A stretch of 64,000 nt of DNA from Ophiura sarsii. Taxonomy: Eukaryota; Echinodermata; Ophiuroidea; Amphilepidida; Ophiuridae. The position numbers and the translations under genes were made by a program. The DNA lies in assembly GCA_035610835.1 (NCBI GenBank), contig CM069457.1, positions 20,764,658 to 20,828,657 of the forward strand. Direction: 5' to 3'. Below are positions 32,801 to 46,247 of this stretch, piece after piece. The number at the start of each line of letters is the position of its first letter. The first letter of the stretch is position 1. Below the pieces are notes generated by a model that saw only the letters and a program-made list of their open reading frames with translations, was not told the DNA's origin and made no database searches.

Positions 32801-32994
32801 GAGACACTTGTCTTTGTCATTTACTCTTGCCTTTACAGTAATGCCTAGAGTATTGAGATAATGGTCGTATGTAGCCAAGATATCAATCTTTCACATGATA
32901 TCTTTAACAACTGACCATGTTATAAATATAGAATTTGGCAATAAGAATAACTATTGTATATATGGCAGATTTCGATACCGATGTTTACTGCAAA
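32801..32994. other. unassigned DNA
   Basis: No supported feature. Confidence 0.35.
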
Positions 32995-33480
32995 TCCGTG
33001 TCACACTTCACCACCCCTCCCCTAATAAAATCCAAACAGACACGCGGATCATGCTTATTTTGCTACCATTGTAAAGCTAGCGGTCTCCTCTTTTCATACA
33101 TACCAAAACAAGTACAAACATCCCATGCATAAACTCACAATTACGTCATAAACATGGCCAATCTTAACATTTCTTAAAATTGTTTTGTACAATGAGGCCA
33201 AAATTGAAATGTCCGCCAACAAAGTTCCCAATATCGGAATTTCAGCAGGTTTTGTAAATATAAGTGATGTAAATTATGTTTCTAAACATATTATAAGATT
33301 CAGGATTATGCTATTAAGATAGGTTTCAAAATGGCGATTTTTAAATATTGTAAGGTGCCCCCCCCCCCCCCTCCCCTCCACACCCCGCCTACACGGACCG
33401 CAGACTTTGACGGCTTACCCTACCGTAAGGTGGTACCCTCAATTTGTTTTCGTCAACATGAGATGTAAAATAGATTACAA
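32995..33480 (-). repeat. dispersed repeat family A, copy 3
   Basis: Read on the minus strand, it follows the order of the 7.74-8.39 kb copy. It has AAATTGAGGGTACCACCTTA, GGTAGGGTAAGCCGTCAAAG, a run of about 13 G (poly-C at 33358-33370 on plus), AAATCGCCATTTTGAAACC, ATTCCGATATTGGGAAC and TTTTATTAGGGGAGGGGTGG. It supports family A as a real dispersed element of about 500-650 bp. Confidence 0.75.
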
Positions 33481-33727
33481 ACAGAATCATTAATTTCTAT
33501 CATTATTATACCAATTGCGATGGCATTATTATCTAACAGGAGTCTTAAAAGTAACTTTCATTACTTCATCCATATTATAACCATATAACTCACGTCATTT
33601 CCGTTTATTTTTCTTCTACAGCTTATCCAACCTGAATTAATTCAAGCACAATTGACTGTGCTAAAAATAAACTGCTTGCACTGAGCGATAAATCCAACTC
33701 AAGTAACAAGGGGTTTAAATTATATAC
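33481..33727. other. unassigned DNA
   Basis: No supported feature. Confidence 0.35.
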
Positions 33728-34702
33728 GGTCACGCGTTTTTAGCTCGCCTCCTTTCGTGTTACACACGGATTTTGGATTTCGCGACATGATTTTAATTTT
33801 ACACATTTATATTTGCTTGTATACCCCCTGGCCCTGAGGTAGTAAAAGTATACTTTTTCTGAAGGGAAATCGCATGAAAACCAAATATGTCATTGAAATT
33901 ATAGTACGACCAAGGACTAAATTCACAAAGTTCGGAAAATATCAGATTTTTTAAAATTTTAAATTGAGATCCATATATTTGTTATACCTACCCCTATCAT
34001 TATTTACTTTACATATTTGAATTTCTCATTAAATTACCCATCAGATGATATATATCTGTCAAAGGATACTACGTCGGTAAGATAATTACACCGGCTAGTG
34101 AATATCTCTCATTTTCATTTCATATATATTTAGAATTTTCAGAAATATTTTTTAAAGATGTACCCTTCTCTGATCTAAACTAAATTTCTGAATTCCTCTA
34201 GTTACAAGCTTTCCAAAAATGTATACTTTTGCTATCATAGGTTAAACACTTTGTCTGTTATAGTCATTTTCAAAAATCCGGTAAATTGAGGCTGATTATT
34301 CATGTTGACTGTGTAGCGAATAGGAAGAAAGCTGATGATCATGATCTTATCCATAATTAATTAGTTGTTACAAATAGTTGACAAGTCTGTTGAACTACAT
34401 ACTTAAAGACTACTAAATATCCTTTAAAATGGGACCAGAATGGTGTTTGTAACATCAGGGGATGACTAGTTATTGTAAAAAGAACAAAGCATGGGATTAT
34501 CCCCATCGAGTTTGTCAGGGTCCTCACACTTCAAACAGCTATATCAATGTCATTTTGCAGGCAGATAGCTTGTTATTAGGGCTTTAAAATGATACCAAAT
34601 TTGTTGAGATAGCTTTTGTGTTTTTAAAAATATTTAAGGAATATGACAGCATGAAACTAAAAAGTGTAACAGCAGCACCACCCTACTCATAAACGCGTGA
34701 CC
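33728..34702. mobile_element. candidate element with GGTCACGCGTTT inverted ends
   Basis: The left end GGTCACGCGTTTTTAG and the right end CTCATAAACGCGTGACC are inverted over about 12 bp plus scattered matches inside (GTGTTACAC at left, AGTGTAACAGC at right). The length is 975 bp. No target duplication was found and no protein is encoded. The short perfect CpG-containing inverted ends in AT-rich DNA are unlikely by chance, but the call remains tentative. Confidence 0.5.
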
Positions 34703-35573
34703 ATCCATGTATTTACCTTATTTCTAGTCAAGAGAATAATACACAAGAAAACATGCATGGTATAAAGCTCAGCTGTTGGTATGAGACATCGATATGGTAG
34801 GTTTACATTTCAAATTCATGGGGAACGTAATGTCTGACAATATTAGTATGAATAATGTCAGTGACTCCAGTACATGTATATCTATTATAGGTCTACACAT
34901 CTCACATTAATATATAGATTTAAATCATCAGAAACCCAAAACCTCCTTCAAGAACATTAAGTATAGGCTACTAATTAAAACATTTCACTGTAACTGTCAT
35001 GATTGTGTTCAACAAAGTAAACAAAGTATTGGAAGTCAATTATATCCAAACAAATCGAAACCAATTTGTGAATTCTGTGGGGGAAAATAAATTCGATTAC
35101 ACAAGAGTTGACTGATATTTGGGGAAATAATATCAAGACAATTAAAGAACCACGTCTCATGACATCAAACTTGAAAATACTTAGTAACATATATCAGACA
35201 AAGATATTTCTCTACAAAATGCTATAATAGTCGTTAAAGAGCGTAATAATAAATGTGAAATAGATCACATTGAACCTTTCTTTTATCATTGTCAAAAAGT
35301 ATATAGACTGAGGTCAACAACATAAACACAATAACTTTTCTATTCAGAAACAAGACTTGGTGGGCCCCGAGAACTGATGACGAGTCCATCTTTATCATTA
35401 CGAACTCATTATTTTGATGACAATATTTAATATTATTACACCTCATAAATATTCATGAACTAATCATGCCAATTAATTGGCCAATTTCTATCACAAGTAC
35501 TATTTCCCTAGGAAATAGTGTTGACTATTTCCCTACATCCTCATCCCCAGAGTCAAAGTGAGATGTAATAAAA
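34703..35573. other. unassigned AT-rich DNA
   Basis: No supported gene. TACTATTTCCCTAGGAAATAGTG at about 35496-35518 is a local palindrome that resembles words inside the foldback that follows. Confidence 0.35.
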
Positions 35574-35718
35574 CAAATACTACATGGTATGATCAGGGCA
35601 ATAGGGCACACTATTTTCCCTCGGTACTGGAACACACTTCGGGTTCGGGGTGATAGGCCCGTAGCCAGTACCTCGGCAAAATAGTTTGCTCTATTTCCCC
35701 TCTACCATGTAATATTTG
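35574..35718. mobile_element. 145-bp foldback MITE
   Basis: The left arm AAATACTACATGGTA and the right arm TACCATGTAATATTT pair at the edges. Inside, AGGGCAATAGGGCACACTAT then CCTCGGTACTGG pairs with CCAGTACCTCGGCAAAATAG then CTCTATTTCCCCT. The short 60-codon minus frame is in the hairpin. Confidence 0.78.
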
Positions 35719-36837
35719 TATACTGCTGTGTTTTAGGACTTTCTTTAATAGTGATTGGTGATAGTGGCGGCCAAAGGGGCAACAGGGGTACACATAGCTC
35801 TGCTACAGAGCCACTCTTAGTCCCACCCCTTCATCAACCTCTCCCCACCCCCTCCCCTACACCAAGGCATGCCTTGCCTACACCAGCCATACACTCATGT
35901 AATGCACATCATAACATCATGTACAGACTATGTACATGTACCAGCCATAGCCAATCACCGGCACCAGTGACAGTGACCAGACTAAAGACAAACTGCTCAA
36001 TTACAATATAGCTCCCAGGTCACTGACAATCGAGGATTTGGCAGCGGCTGCCAAATACGAGTCCTCATACACACCACACACACCGGTATAGACTATCAGT
36101 GACTGCATAAAGAGAGTATTGGTAGATGAGTGACATGCTAAAGTGTTTCTAGAACTTGGATTCAAAGTCGAAAACACAGGGTGGGCAAATAATGGGAATT
36201 CTAGGCGATGCAAGCAGAGCTGGGGTACACAATGCGCTAGGTAGTGTTATGTAATGTAAGCAGGAAAAAAGGTAGTATATATAAAGAGCCCTTCTGAGGA
36301 ATTGAGGCACTTTTTAAAAATATAACCCGAAACAAGTTTCGCAATCCTCACACATGCTCATGTATTCAGTGACAAACAGCTGTTGAGATTGAGAGGTTGG
36401 ATGCAGTACATGCAGAACATTACATTGAGGCCCCTTAGACTGACTGAGGGAAGATGGACTTGATATAGCTTAAAGCAAGTTCCTCATAATATGACAAATG
36501 CATGTAGCGGGTAATAGTATGAATGCTGTACACGCAGCTTTAGGTATACATGTAGACGTGTTGAAGTTTACACGGAATTGTTGGGGAAATTGTGCGGTTT
36601 TGAAAGTTATGATAAAACGTACGTGCTGGGTGGTTTTTACAAGCCTGAAATATCCGATACATTACGTTTCATTGGGTTTTTATGTATTTGAATTAATTTT
36701 CTTACTTTTCACCATATTGTCATTGTTTGTGTCCTATGGACTTGACGCAAGGAAATGACTGATGATTGTCAGAATTGGTCAAAAGATTTCTCCCATCCAT
36801 GTTCATATAGGGTCCTTCTCCACTAAAGTGACATGTC
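35719..36837. other. unassigned DNA, locally C-rich
   Basis: A C-rich patch at 35810-35900 gives an 86-codon proline-rich frame without a recognised domain. Nothing else is supported. Confidence 0.35.
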
Positions 36838-37100
36838 AAACGGGGTCACTAGGGGTCATTGAACTATACAGGTGTAAAACTAAAGACATGCTCTGATTTT
36901 GACCGGACTACTTTTTTCTTGTGCGCATTGATAAGCCAAGAAAAAAGTCAATCATAAGTTTTGGGTCAAAGGTCAAGAAAAGGTCATTAGGGGTCAAAAT
37001 GTATGACACAATTAACAAATATAGTACAATTTAAAAATATTATAAGGTTATTGCCCTTTGACAACATACAGCCATATACGAAGGTCAAAGGTCAAAACCC
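36838..37100 (+). promoter_or_regulatory. cluster of AGGTCA/GGGTCA half-sites
   Basis: At least eight half-sites of the nuclear-receptor core AGGTCA or GGGTCA lie in about 260 bp. They are arranged as GGGTCACTAGGGGTCA (DR4, about 36843), GGGTCAAAGGTCA (DR1, about 36963), AGGTCATTAGGGGTCA (DR4, about 36980) and AGGTCAAAGGTCA (DR1, about 37082). DR1 and DR4 are established binding arrangements for RXR-containing receptors. Whether the cluster is functional or part of a repeat family is unknown. Confidence 0.4.
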
Positions 37101-37558
37101 TCGACTAATATCCGTGATCTATGATCACAATTATCTTTAGTTTGGTATTGTTATCGTTAAATATGTAGCCCGACACGTAGTTACAAATAGAAAGAAGGAA
37201 ACACTTATAATTTTTTTCTTGTTTTTGTTAATTATGTTGTCAAAAGATCTAGTCGAACTGAATTTATTGGGCAAGGCACGGGGGTTGCAAGGGGCAGAGA
37301 GCCTTGCCGAATGTTTTGAATTTAGTCCGTTGAAAACACGATTTTTATATGTAATTTGAGCTATTTTAACTTCTAAATTCAAAAAAAGTCTAAGGCCATT
37401 TGTTTCTTTACTACTAAACAAGCATTTTCTTCCTCAAAGTTATACTTTCGATCATAATAAATAAAATACTTTAGTAAAGAGGCGTCATAAGTTAAATGAA
37501 GCATTTACTGAAACATTTGTGATCGGATCACCCACCCATAGAATTATAACAATGGTGC
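37101..37558. other. unassigned DNA
   Basis: The 94-codon minus frame at 37137-37421 has no recognised domain. Confidence 0.35.
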
Positions 37559-37810
37559 TTAACACTTTCCACACGGCAGTCGTCTGTGCAGACGACATTC
37601 CGAAATTTCACAAAATGTTTCAAAAATGTAAATATTGTTTAATTTCATTACTATATTTGGAATCACCATGTGAAATGCATTGAAATAAGTACAACTATGC
37701 TTAGTATTGATTCAGTAAATCTTGAGATATATTTTGAAAGTTGGGAAAGGTTTCTGGAAATTAAGTTGTGTAATAATGGTAAAACTATATAGCCACGTGG
37801 AAAGTGTTAA
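37559..37810 (+). mobile_element. 252-bp TTAA MITE, CACTTTCCACGTGG family
   Basis: The ends are TTAACACTTTCCACACGGC and GCCACGTGGAAAGTGTTAA. Near the left end an inner hairpin, GTCGTCTGTGCAGACGAC, is perfect. Two more copies lie head to head at 46331-46806. TTAA edges suggest piggyBac-type mobilisation (inference). No coding capacity. Confidence 0.85.
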
Positions 37811-39035
37811 TTCCCTATACAGTCTCCCCAGCTCTCCCCAGATCTACGTCTATTGTAGTACATGTATTTTTAGTTCGCAATCACCCAAGTGAGTAAATGA
37901 AGCGCAATAGCTGCTAGTGGCTGGAGATGCAATGTAATATTGCCTAGTATTATAGTCTATCCATCGAAGAGCGATCTTTGGTGCTCGGATGGGCAGGGGA
38001 GATGAGAAAAAATAAGATGTGCTGTCTTCTGGCGTGTATTTGCTATTTGTCGAAGGATCCCATTTTATTCCAACCTCCAGTCGAACCTCATCTATAATGT
38101 GAATTGAAACTAGAGCGGTTCTCGGGTTTCGCGGTTTTCGAGTTTCGCGGTTGATGGGGTTTAGCAGTGTCAGATGTAGTGGTTATCAATAGGGCAGTTA
38201 TTGACATTGTATTGGTTTTAACATGATATGTTAGGATCTGACCAGAACCATGGAGGACGGGCGGAGAGTGATGGTATGAAAATGAAATGATTATGAAGTG
38301 GTTTGGATTTATTGTGTGGGAGATAATATTTGAAACCCGTTTATTTGTTCTAAAGGGTTTGCTTTGTATTTGATTCAACCATAAGAATGAATTGCTGACA
38401 GAGCTGCTGTTGGTGTTTGATGTGGCCTGGAGATTGTATTTAGGTGTGAAGGTAAAAAGTTTGATTTGATTAATGTACTTTCCGGTTGCAACCTTCGCCC
38501 TAAGGGGACCTAGGACTTAGCGGTGACCATGCGGGTAAGAAAATGTTGCCTTTCTACGCAGGGACAAGATTCAGTATTCATTAGTGGTATATCATTACGT
38601 TTTGTCACCAATACAATTGTAGCAGGGAGGTGTAGGTAATATAACATCTCTCTGATTGTAGCATGTAATTTATATAGACATGCTTGTCTATTAATTAGCA
38701 AGAGTTGAAATGCAAATTCCATTTAAATGGAATGGGGCTGGTGAAAGTTTGAGTGAAGTGCACATTTAAACACACTTGTACACAAAATGCACAATATACA
38801 AAGAAGAATAGGCAGTAGAAACAGTAATGTAATAATCTTTACATAAACAGTTTATTAAGATGAACATGGGTCCATCCACGAAGTTGCGTACACAAGGTGT
38901 GACATGATAGTCAAATTTAGTTGCCTGATTGAATTCCAAAACATCATTTTGAACTAACAATCCTCACAATCACGAGGGCCGACTTGGCTATCTTATTCGT
39001 TATGCCATCACCGGCGAGAGATGAACGAAACTGAT
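37811..39035. other. unassigned DNA
   Basis: Includes TTTCGCGGTTTTCGAGTTTCGCGG, a short duplication near 38126-38150. No supported gene. Confidence 0.35.
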
Positions 39036-39085
39036 TAGAGCATGCGCATTGTGTTCTTTCAACATCGATCAGCTGATCGCCCGGC
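39036..39085. promoter_or_regulatory. promoter-like motif cluster
   Basis: GAGCATGCGCATTG resembles the NRF1 core (GCGCATGCGC-type). About 20 bp on lies the perfect 14-bp palindrome CGATCAGCTGATCG at 39066-39079, which contains an E-box (CAGCTG). The surroundings (38980-39170) are richer in CpG than average. No downstream ORF supports a gene, so this is only a lead. Confidence 0.25.
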
Positions 39086-39649
39086 GGCATATGATATTAT
39101 TGTTTACATCGTAAAACAAGGCAATATACACACATGCGCTTTTGAACGGAATAGCCGCGATCGATTAAAATTAATAATTTTGTAAATTCGTCTTTGTATA
39201 CCGACAGTCCAGGCAAACGCTAATTGAAAACTTGGCTTAAAATTTCTTTAAACTGCATAAAGAGGCAATTAAAAGCTTTGCGGTAAAATGGGTTTTGCTT
39301 TCAATTGACAGCGAATATGTATAATTCGGCAGTCTCGCGATGCATTGAATGACTGAGATTAGTTTTCGTAGTCGATTGAAAACAGATATTTTACCCGTAA
39401 TTTGATCAGCATGGATATTAACATAATGTAATCTTAACTCTAGTGTGATTATTTTTGTCAAAGATTCGATCATTCATCTTTATTTACTTGTTTTGTTACT
39501 GCCATTCACTTGCACTTTAGTTTACACTACAGTTAAAAAATACCAGTGCAGTAGTTGCTTTTTGTTGTTTTATCACCTTTTTAGTTACCTATGAGATCAA
39601 TTTGACAACAATTATATTCGCATAGAAATCATAAGGATTTTTTTTAATT
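39086..39649. other. unassigned DNA
   Basis: No supported gene. A weak 78-codon minus frame lies at 39237-39473. Confidence 0.35.
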
Positions 39650-42600
39650 TGCCTGACCGCCAAATGCCGAAATTTGGAAAATGGACCCAAATATCATTAT
39701 ATGATTTGTTTTTGTTTTTTGATACGTATGAGATCCATGATACAAAAAAGTCAAGCCGCAATCAATTTGGCGACAAAAAAGTCATTCGCATAGAATTTTT
39801 TTAATTTTTTTCATTCTAAAATATCAAAATTTGAAAAATTAGCCCAAATACCTTTATTTGGTTAAATAATTCAATTTTGTTTGGGTACGTATGAGATCAA
39901 TGTTACAAAAAAGTCAAGCTGCAATCAATTTGACGACAAAAAAGTCATTTGCATAGAAATCATAACATTTTTTTTAATTCTAGGCTTGACCGACAAATAT
40001 CAAAATTTGAAAAATTAGCCCAAATACCATTATTTGGTTAAGTAATTCAATGTTTGTGGGTACATATGAGATCGATGATACAAAAAACTCAAGCGGCAAT
40101 CAATTTGGCGACAAAAAAGTCATTCGCATAGAAATCATAACAATTTTTTTTTTAATTCTAGACTTGACCGACAAATATCAAAATTTGAAAAATGAGCCCA
40201 AATACCATTATTTGGTTAAATAATTCAATTTTGTTTGGGTACGTATGAGATCGATGATACAAAAAAAGTCAAGTCGCAATCAATTTGACGACAAAAAAAG
40301 TTGTTCGCATAGAAATCATAACATTTTTTTAAAATTCTAGGCTTGACCGACAAATATCGAAATTTGAAAAATTAGCCCAAATACCATTATTTGGTTTAAA
40401 TAATTCCAATTTTTTTTTTGGTACGTATGGGATCGACGATGCAAAAAAGTCAAGCCGCAATCAATTTGGCGACAAAAAAAGTAATTCGCATAGAAATCAT
40501 AATTATTTTTCTTTAAATTCTAGGCTTGACTGACAAATATCAAAATTTGAAAAATTAGCCCAAATACCATTATTTGGTTAATATTAAAGTAATTCAATTT
40601 TTTGGGGTACGTATGAGATTGATGATACAAAAAAGTCAAGCCGCAATCAATTTGACCACAAAAAAAGTAATTCGCATATAAATCATAACATTTTTTTTAA
40701 AAATTCTAGGCTTGACCGACAAATATCAAAATTTGAAAAATTAGCCCAAATACCATTATTTAGTTAATTCAATTTTTGTGGGTACATATGAGATCGATGA
40801 TACAAAAAACTCAAACCGCAATCAATTTGGCGACAAAAAAGTCATTCGCATAGAAATCATAACGATTTTTTAAAAAAAATTCTAGGCTTGACCAACAAAT
40901 ATCCAAATTTGAAAAATTAGCCCAAATACCATTATTTGGTTAAATAATTCAATTTTGTTTGGGTACGTATGAGATCGATGATACAAAAAAGTCAAGTCGC
41001 AATCAATTTGATGACAAAAAAAGTTGTTCGCATAGAAATCATAACAATATTTTTGTAAATTCCAAGCTTGACCGACAAATATCAAAATTTGAAAAAATAG
41101 CGAGATCGATGATACAAAAAACTCAAGCCACAATCAATTTAGCGACATAAAAGTAATTTGCATAGATTTTTTTTTTTTTAATTCTAGACTTGACTGACAA
41201 ATATCAAAATTTGAAAAATTAGCCCAAATACCATTATTTGGTTAAATAATTAATTTTATTTTTGGTACGTATGAGATCGATGATGCAAAAAAGTCAAGCC
41301 GCAATCAATTTGGCGACAAAAAAGTAATTCGCATAGAAATCATAATTATTATTTTTTAAATTCTAGGCTTGACTGACAAATATCAAAATTTGACAAATTA
41401 GCCCAAATACCATTATTTGGTTATTAGAGTAATTCAATTTTTTTGGGGTACGCATGAGATCGATGATACAAAAAAGTCAAGTCGCAATCAATTTGACGAT
41501 AAAAAAGTTGTTCGCATAGAAATCATAACATTTTTTTTTTTAAATTCCAGGCTTGACCGACAAATATCAAAATTTGACAAATTAGCCCAAATACCATTAT
41601 TTGGTTAAATAATTCAAATTTATTTTTGGTACATATGAGATCGATGATGCAAAAAAGTCAAGCCGCAATCAATTTGACACACACAAAAAGTTGTTTGCAT
41701 AGAAATCATAACAATTTTTTTAAATTCTAGGCTTGACCGACAAATATCAAAATTTGACAAATTAGCCCAAATACCATTATTTAGCTAAGTAATTCAATTT
41801 TTGTGGGTACATATGAGATCGATGATACAAAAAACTCAAGCCGCAATCAATTTGGCGACATAAAAGTAATTTGCATAGAATTATTTTTTTAAATTCTAGA
41901 CTTGACTGACAAATATCAAAATTTGAAAAATTAGCCCAAATACCATTATTTGGTTAAATAATTCAATTTTGTTTGGGTACGTATGAGATCGATGATACAA
42001 AAAAGTCAAGTCGCAATCAATTTGACGACAAAAAAAGTTGTTCGCATAGAAATCATAACAATATTTTTTTTAAATTCCAAGCTTGACCGACAAATATCAA
42101 AATTTGAAAAAAATAGACCAAATACCATTATTTGATTAAATAATTCAATTTTATTTTTGGTACGTATGAGATCGATGATGCAAAAGTCAAGCCGCAATCA
42201 ATTTGGCGACAAAAAAGTCATTCACATAGAAATCCTAATTTATTTATTTTTAAATTCTAGGCTTGACTGACAAATATCAAAATTTGAAAAATTAGCCCAA
42301 ATACCATTATTTGGTTATTAAAGTAATTCAATTATTTGGGGTACGCATGAGATCGATGATGCAAAAAAGTCAAGCCGCAATGAATTTGGCGACAAAAAAA
42401 GTCATTCGCATAGAAATCTTTTTTTTTTTAAATTCTAGGCTTGACTGACAAATATCAAAATTTGAAAAATTCGCCCAAATACCATTTTTTGGTTAAATAA
42501 TTCAATTTTGTTTGGGTACGTATGAGATCGATGATACAAAAAAGTCAAGTCGCAATCAATTTGACACACACAAAAAGTTGTTCGCATAGAAATCATAACA

Positions 42601-43530
42601 ATTTTTTTAAAAATTCCAGGCTTGACCGACAAATATCAAAATTTGATAAATTAGCCCAAATACCATTATTTGGTTAAATAATTCAATTTTATTTTTGCTA
42701 CGTATGAGATCGATGATGCAAAAAAGTCAAGCCGCAATCAATTTGGCGACAAAAAAGTCATTCGCATAGAAATCATAATTTTTTTTTTTAAATTCTAGGC
42801 TTGACTTAATATCAAAATTTGAAAAATTAGCCCAAATACCATTATTTGGTTATTAAAGTAATTTCAATTTTTTGGGGTACGTTTGAGATCGATGATACAA
42901 AAAAGTCAAGCCGGAATCAATTTGACCACAAAAAAGTAATTCGCATAGAAATCATAACAATTTTTTTTTAAATTCTAGGCTTGACCGACAAATATCAAAA
43001 TTTGAAAAAAAAGTTAGCCCAAATACCATTATTTGGTTAAATAATTCAATTTTTTTGGTACATATGAGATCGATGATGCAAAAAAGTCAAGCCGCAATCA
43101 ATTTGGCGACAAAAAAAGTCATTCGCATAGAAATCATAACGATTTATTTTTAAATTCTCGGCTTGACCGACAAATATCAACATTTGAAAAAATAGCCCAA
43201 ATACCATTATTTGGTTAAATAATTCATTTTGGCGACAAAAAAAGTCATTCGCATAGAAATCATAACGATTTATTTTTAAATTCTCGGCTTGACCGACAAA
43301 TATCAACATTTGAAAAATAGCCCAAATACCATTATTTGGTTAAACAATTCATTTTTGGGGGGTACATGAGATCGATGATACAAAAAAAAGTCAAGCCGCA
43401 ATCAATTTCATGACAAAAATGTCTTTCGTATAGAAATCATGAGCATTTAAAAAAAAAAATTAAGTAGGCCTGAGTCTGACCGACAAATGTCAAAATTTGG
43501 AAAATGGACGCAAATATCATTAATGTTTGG
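39650..43530 (+). repeat. satellite array, ~180-bp unit, about 21 copies
   Basis: Each unit contains, in order, GGCTTGACCGACAAATATCA, AAATTTGAAAAATTAGCCCA, AATACCATTATTTGGTTAAA, TAATTCAATTTTGTTTGGGT, ACGTATGAGATCGATGATAC, AAAAAAGTCAAGCCGCAATC, AATTTGGCGACAAAAAAGTC and ATTCGCATAGAAATCATAAC. Variants alternate, for example ATGATGCAAAAAAG versus ATGATACAAAAAAG, and ACTCAAG versus GTCAAG. Some units are shortened (around 41100 and 43225). The edges are more diverged. Six or more short frames within it are by-products. Confidence 0.95.
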
Positions 43531-43914
43531 ATAATTTATTTTTTTATTTTTAAAGAATCGATCATTTCTATGTGCGAGTCGATAATATATTCAATTAAAA
43601 GGTATAGCCTATTATAATGCTAGGGATGTTCATATCATTGACTTCAGAGGGCGACATTTTTTTGAAAATTAGTTGACCAAAATATGTAGAAAACTCCATG
43701 TTTACCTAGATGAATACAGCGATGTAGTACGATGTGGCTAGAATGTATTCACTGATGTCTATAAAAATCATGAAAGTAAACCGCTTTTTACCTAAAATGG
43801 TTTAAAAATGTGCATGATTTGCCCATAGTTCTTTACGAACTAACGATATTGTGGCCAACTTTGGCAATGATTTTGAATAGATGCATGCTGTCTTCAATAT
43901 TACCGTATGGTGTA
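43531..43914. other. unassigned DNA
   Basis: No supported feature between the satellite and the composite element. Confidence 0.35.
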
Positions 43915-43971
43915 ATGAATTCAGGTCGTTTCATCCCACAGCGTTTCATCCCAGAACGGTTTCGACCCTTT

Positions 43972-45742
43972 ACCATTTCATCCCATGGTCGTTTCGACCC
44001 AAAACCACTTCATCCCATGGTCGTTTCATCCCCGTGTAATATTCATACCTTACAAACCATTGATAGTCCATTGATTCGCTCGATATATAGCACACATCAC
44101 AGCGGGTAACGCGGGGATCGATTACAGAGCAATACACCCTGAACTATATGCACGTCTCCGTATCTACATGTACTACTTTACTAAAATATGGGGCCGCGCC
44201 GGTGAATCGCTCACCACGGAACGGCTCAGCGAGCATAGCGGCAATCGATTACAGGGCAATTACACCGTGAACTTATGCACGCCGCCGCCTTTCCGTATCT
44301 ACTTCTTTACGGAATTCTTTACTACGATCACGGGGCCCGGGGAATCGCTCACGGACGGCTAAGCAAGCGTAGCGGGGGTCAATTACAGGGCAATACACAG
44401 TGAACTTACGCACGCCGTCTTTACTACTTTACGCGGAATCGCTCACGTAACGGCTCAGCGGACATAGCAGGGATCGACTAGGGCAATACACCCTGAACGG
44501 GAAGTGTCAACCCTTTTATTTTGATGATCAACTTTTGTTTCTAAGTTCGAGAATATTAGATATATGTACATACAAGTATACATTTATAGAAAGGAAATTT
44601 GATAAGGAATCCAATGGTGATATCAATGTGATACCAAATAAACTGCATTTTGAGAAACTAACCAAAAAGCTATTTTGTGATCCTCATTTTTTAGACAACA
44701 TAAATAAAAAACAAAATTTGGCCACGGTACTTTTTTCTAATACAGATTTTTGTAAACCAGAAAATGTTGTCAAGGATCGCATTTTTTCTTTTTACACAAG
44801 GCTTAGTTTTGGAAATAATGCTTAAACACCGGAAAAGTGTAAATTTAAGGGTGTTTCAACTTTGCATACATTTAGCTAGAAATGGATGCATATCTCGAGT
44901 TTAAAATCCATAATTGAAAAAATGAGAAATGGTATTCATTCATCCCATAGTCGTTTCGACCCAAAACCACTTCATCCCATAGTCGTTTCATCCCCGTGCA
45001 ATATTCATACCAGTACAAACCATTGATTGTCCATTGATTCGCTCGATATAGCACACATCACAGCGGGTAACGCGGGGATCGATTACAGAGCAATACACCC
45101 TGAACTATATGCACGTCTCTCCGTATCTACTACTTTACTAAAATATGGGGCCGCGCCGGTGAATCGCTCACGGAACGGCTCAGCGAGCATAGCGGCAATC
45201 GATTACAGGGCAATTACACCGTGAACTTATGCACGCCGCCGCCTCTCCGTATCTACTTCTTTACTACGATCACGGGGCCCGGGGAATCGCTCACGGACGG
45301 CTAAGCAAGCGTAGCGGGGATCGATAAAAGGGCAATACACCGTGAACTTACGCACGCCGTCTTTACTACTTTACGCGGAATCGCTCACGTAACGGCTCCG
45401 TGGACATAGCGGGGATCGACTAGGGCAATACACCCTGAACGAGAAGTGTCAACCCTTTTATTTTGATGATCAACTTTTGTTTCTAAGTTCGAGAATATTA
45501 GATATAAGTACATACAAGTATACATTTATAGAAAGGAAATTTGATAAGGAATCCAATGGTGATATCAATGTGATACCAAATAAACTGCATTTTGAGAAAT
45601 TAACCCAAAAGCTATTTTGTAATCCACATTTTTTAGACAACATAAATCAAAATCAAAATTTGGCCACGGTACTTTTTTGGAAATGGATGCATATCTCGAG
45701 TTTAAAATCCATAATTGAAAAAATGAGAAATGGTAGTAAAAG
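43972..45742 (+). repeat. ~960-bp tandem duplication
   Basis: Copy 1 is about 43972-44933 and copy 2 about 44934-45742. Both start with the CGTTTCGACCC / CGTTTCATCCC block. Both contain three GC-rich sub-repeats of about 100 bp, with words such as GGGATCGATTACAGAGCAAT, GCAATACACCCTGAAC, GAATCGCTCACG and ACGGCTCAGCGAGCATAGCG. Both then run through an AT-rich frame starting at 44535 and 45477. Copy 1 has about 139 bp (44738-44876) absent from copy 2. The shared frame shows no known domain and diverges at that indel. Confidence 0.88.
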
Positions 45743-46247
45743 TCCGTAAAAGCATACCTGATAGTTTGATATATTTTTAGTTATGTTGTCTGAAAATTCG
45801 TAAAACTTCCTTCAAATTTGAACTTCTAGAAAACATCGATTTAGTAAAAATATTGACATTTTCTACCATTTAAAAATGTTCACGGAATACACGGGCGTGT
45901 GAACTATTTTCCGAAGTAAAGGGGTCTACCGTCTACATGTCACATTGTCATGGGTTGACAAAATAACACGGCTGTCGGCTCGTCTTCGCGAGATGTCGTG
46001 TGTCGCAATTTGGCTATTTTTCAACCGTGTCGCATGCTAACTTAAAAATTAGCTAAAAGTCGCGTGACGCAAAATAAGTTTAGAAAGGCCTAGGCCTATT
46101 ATTTTCTCCTGTGGTAAAAAATAACGGTACCGTTTACAGAGATAATACAATTATGACATTACTGTGATGTATGAGAAACCGAATAAATAATAATGATATT
46201 ATCTACATTTATCATACTCTCCCGTCCCGTCCGCGCTCACTTTTGCC
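45743..46247. other. unassigned DNA
   Basis: No supported feature. Confidence 0.35.

Noticed and set aside
40882..43309. Several 62-87 codon ORFs, some with internal peptide repeats
   Set aside because: All lie in the ~180-bp satellite and simply translate its unit.
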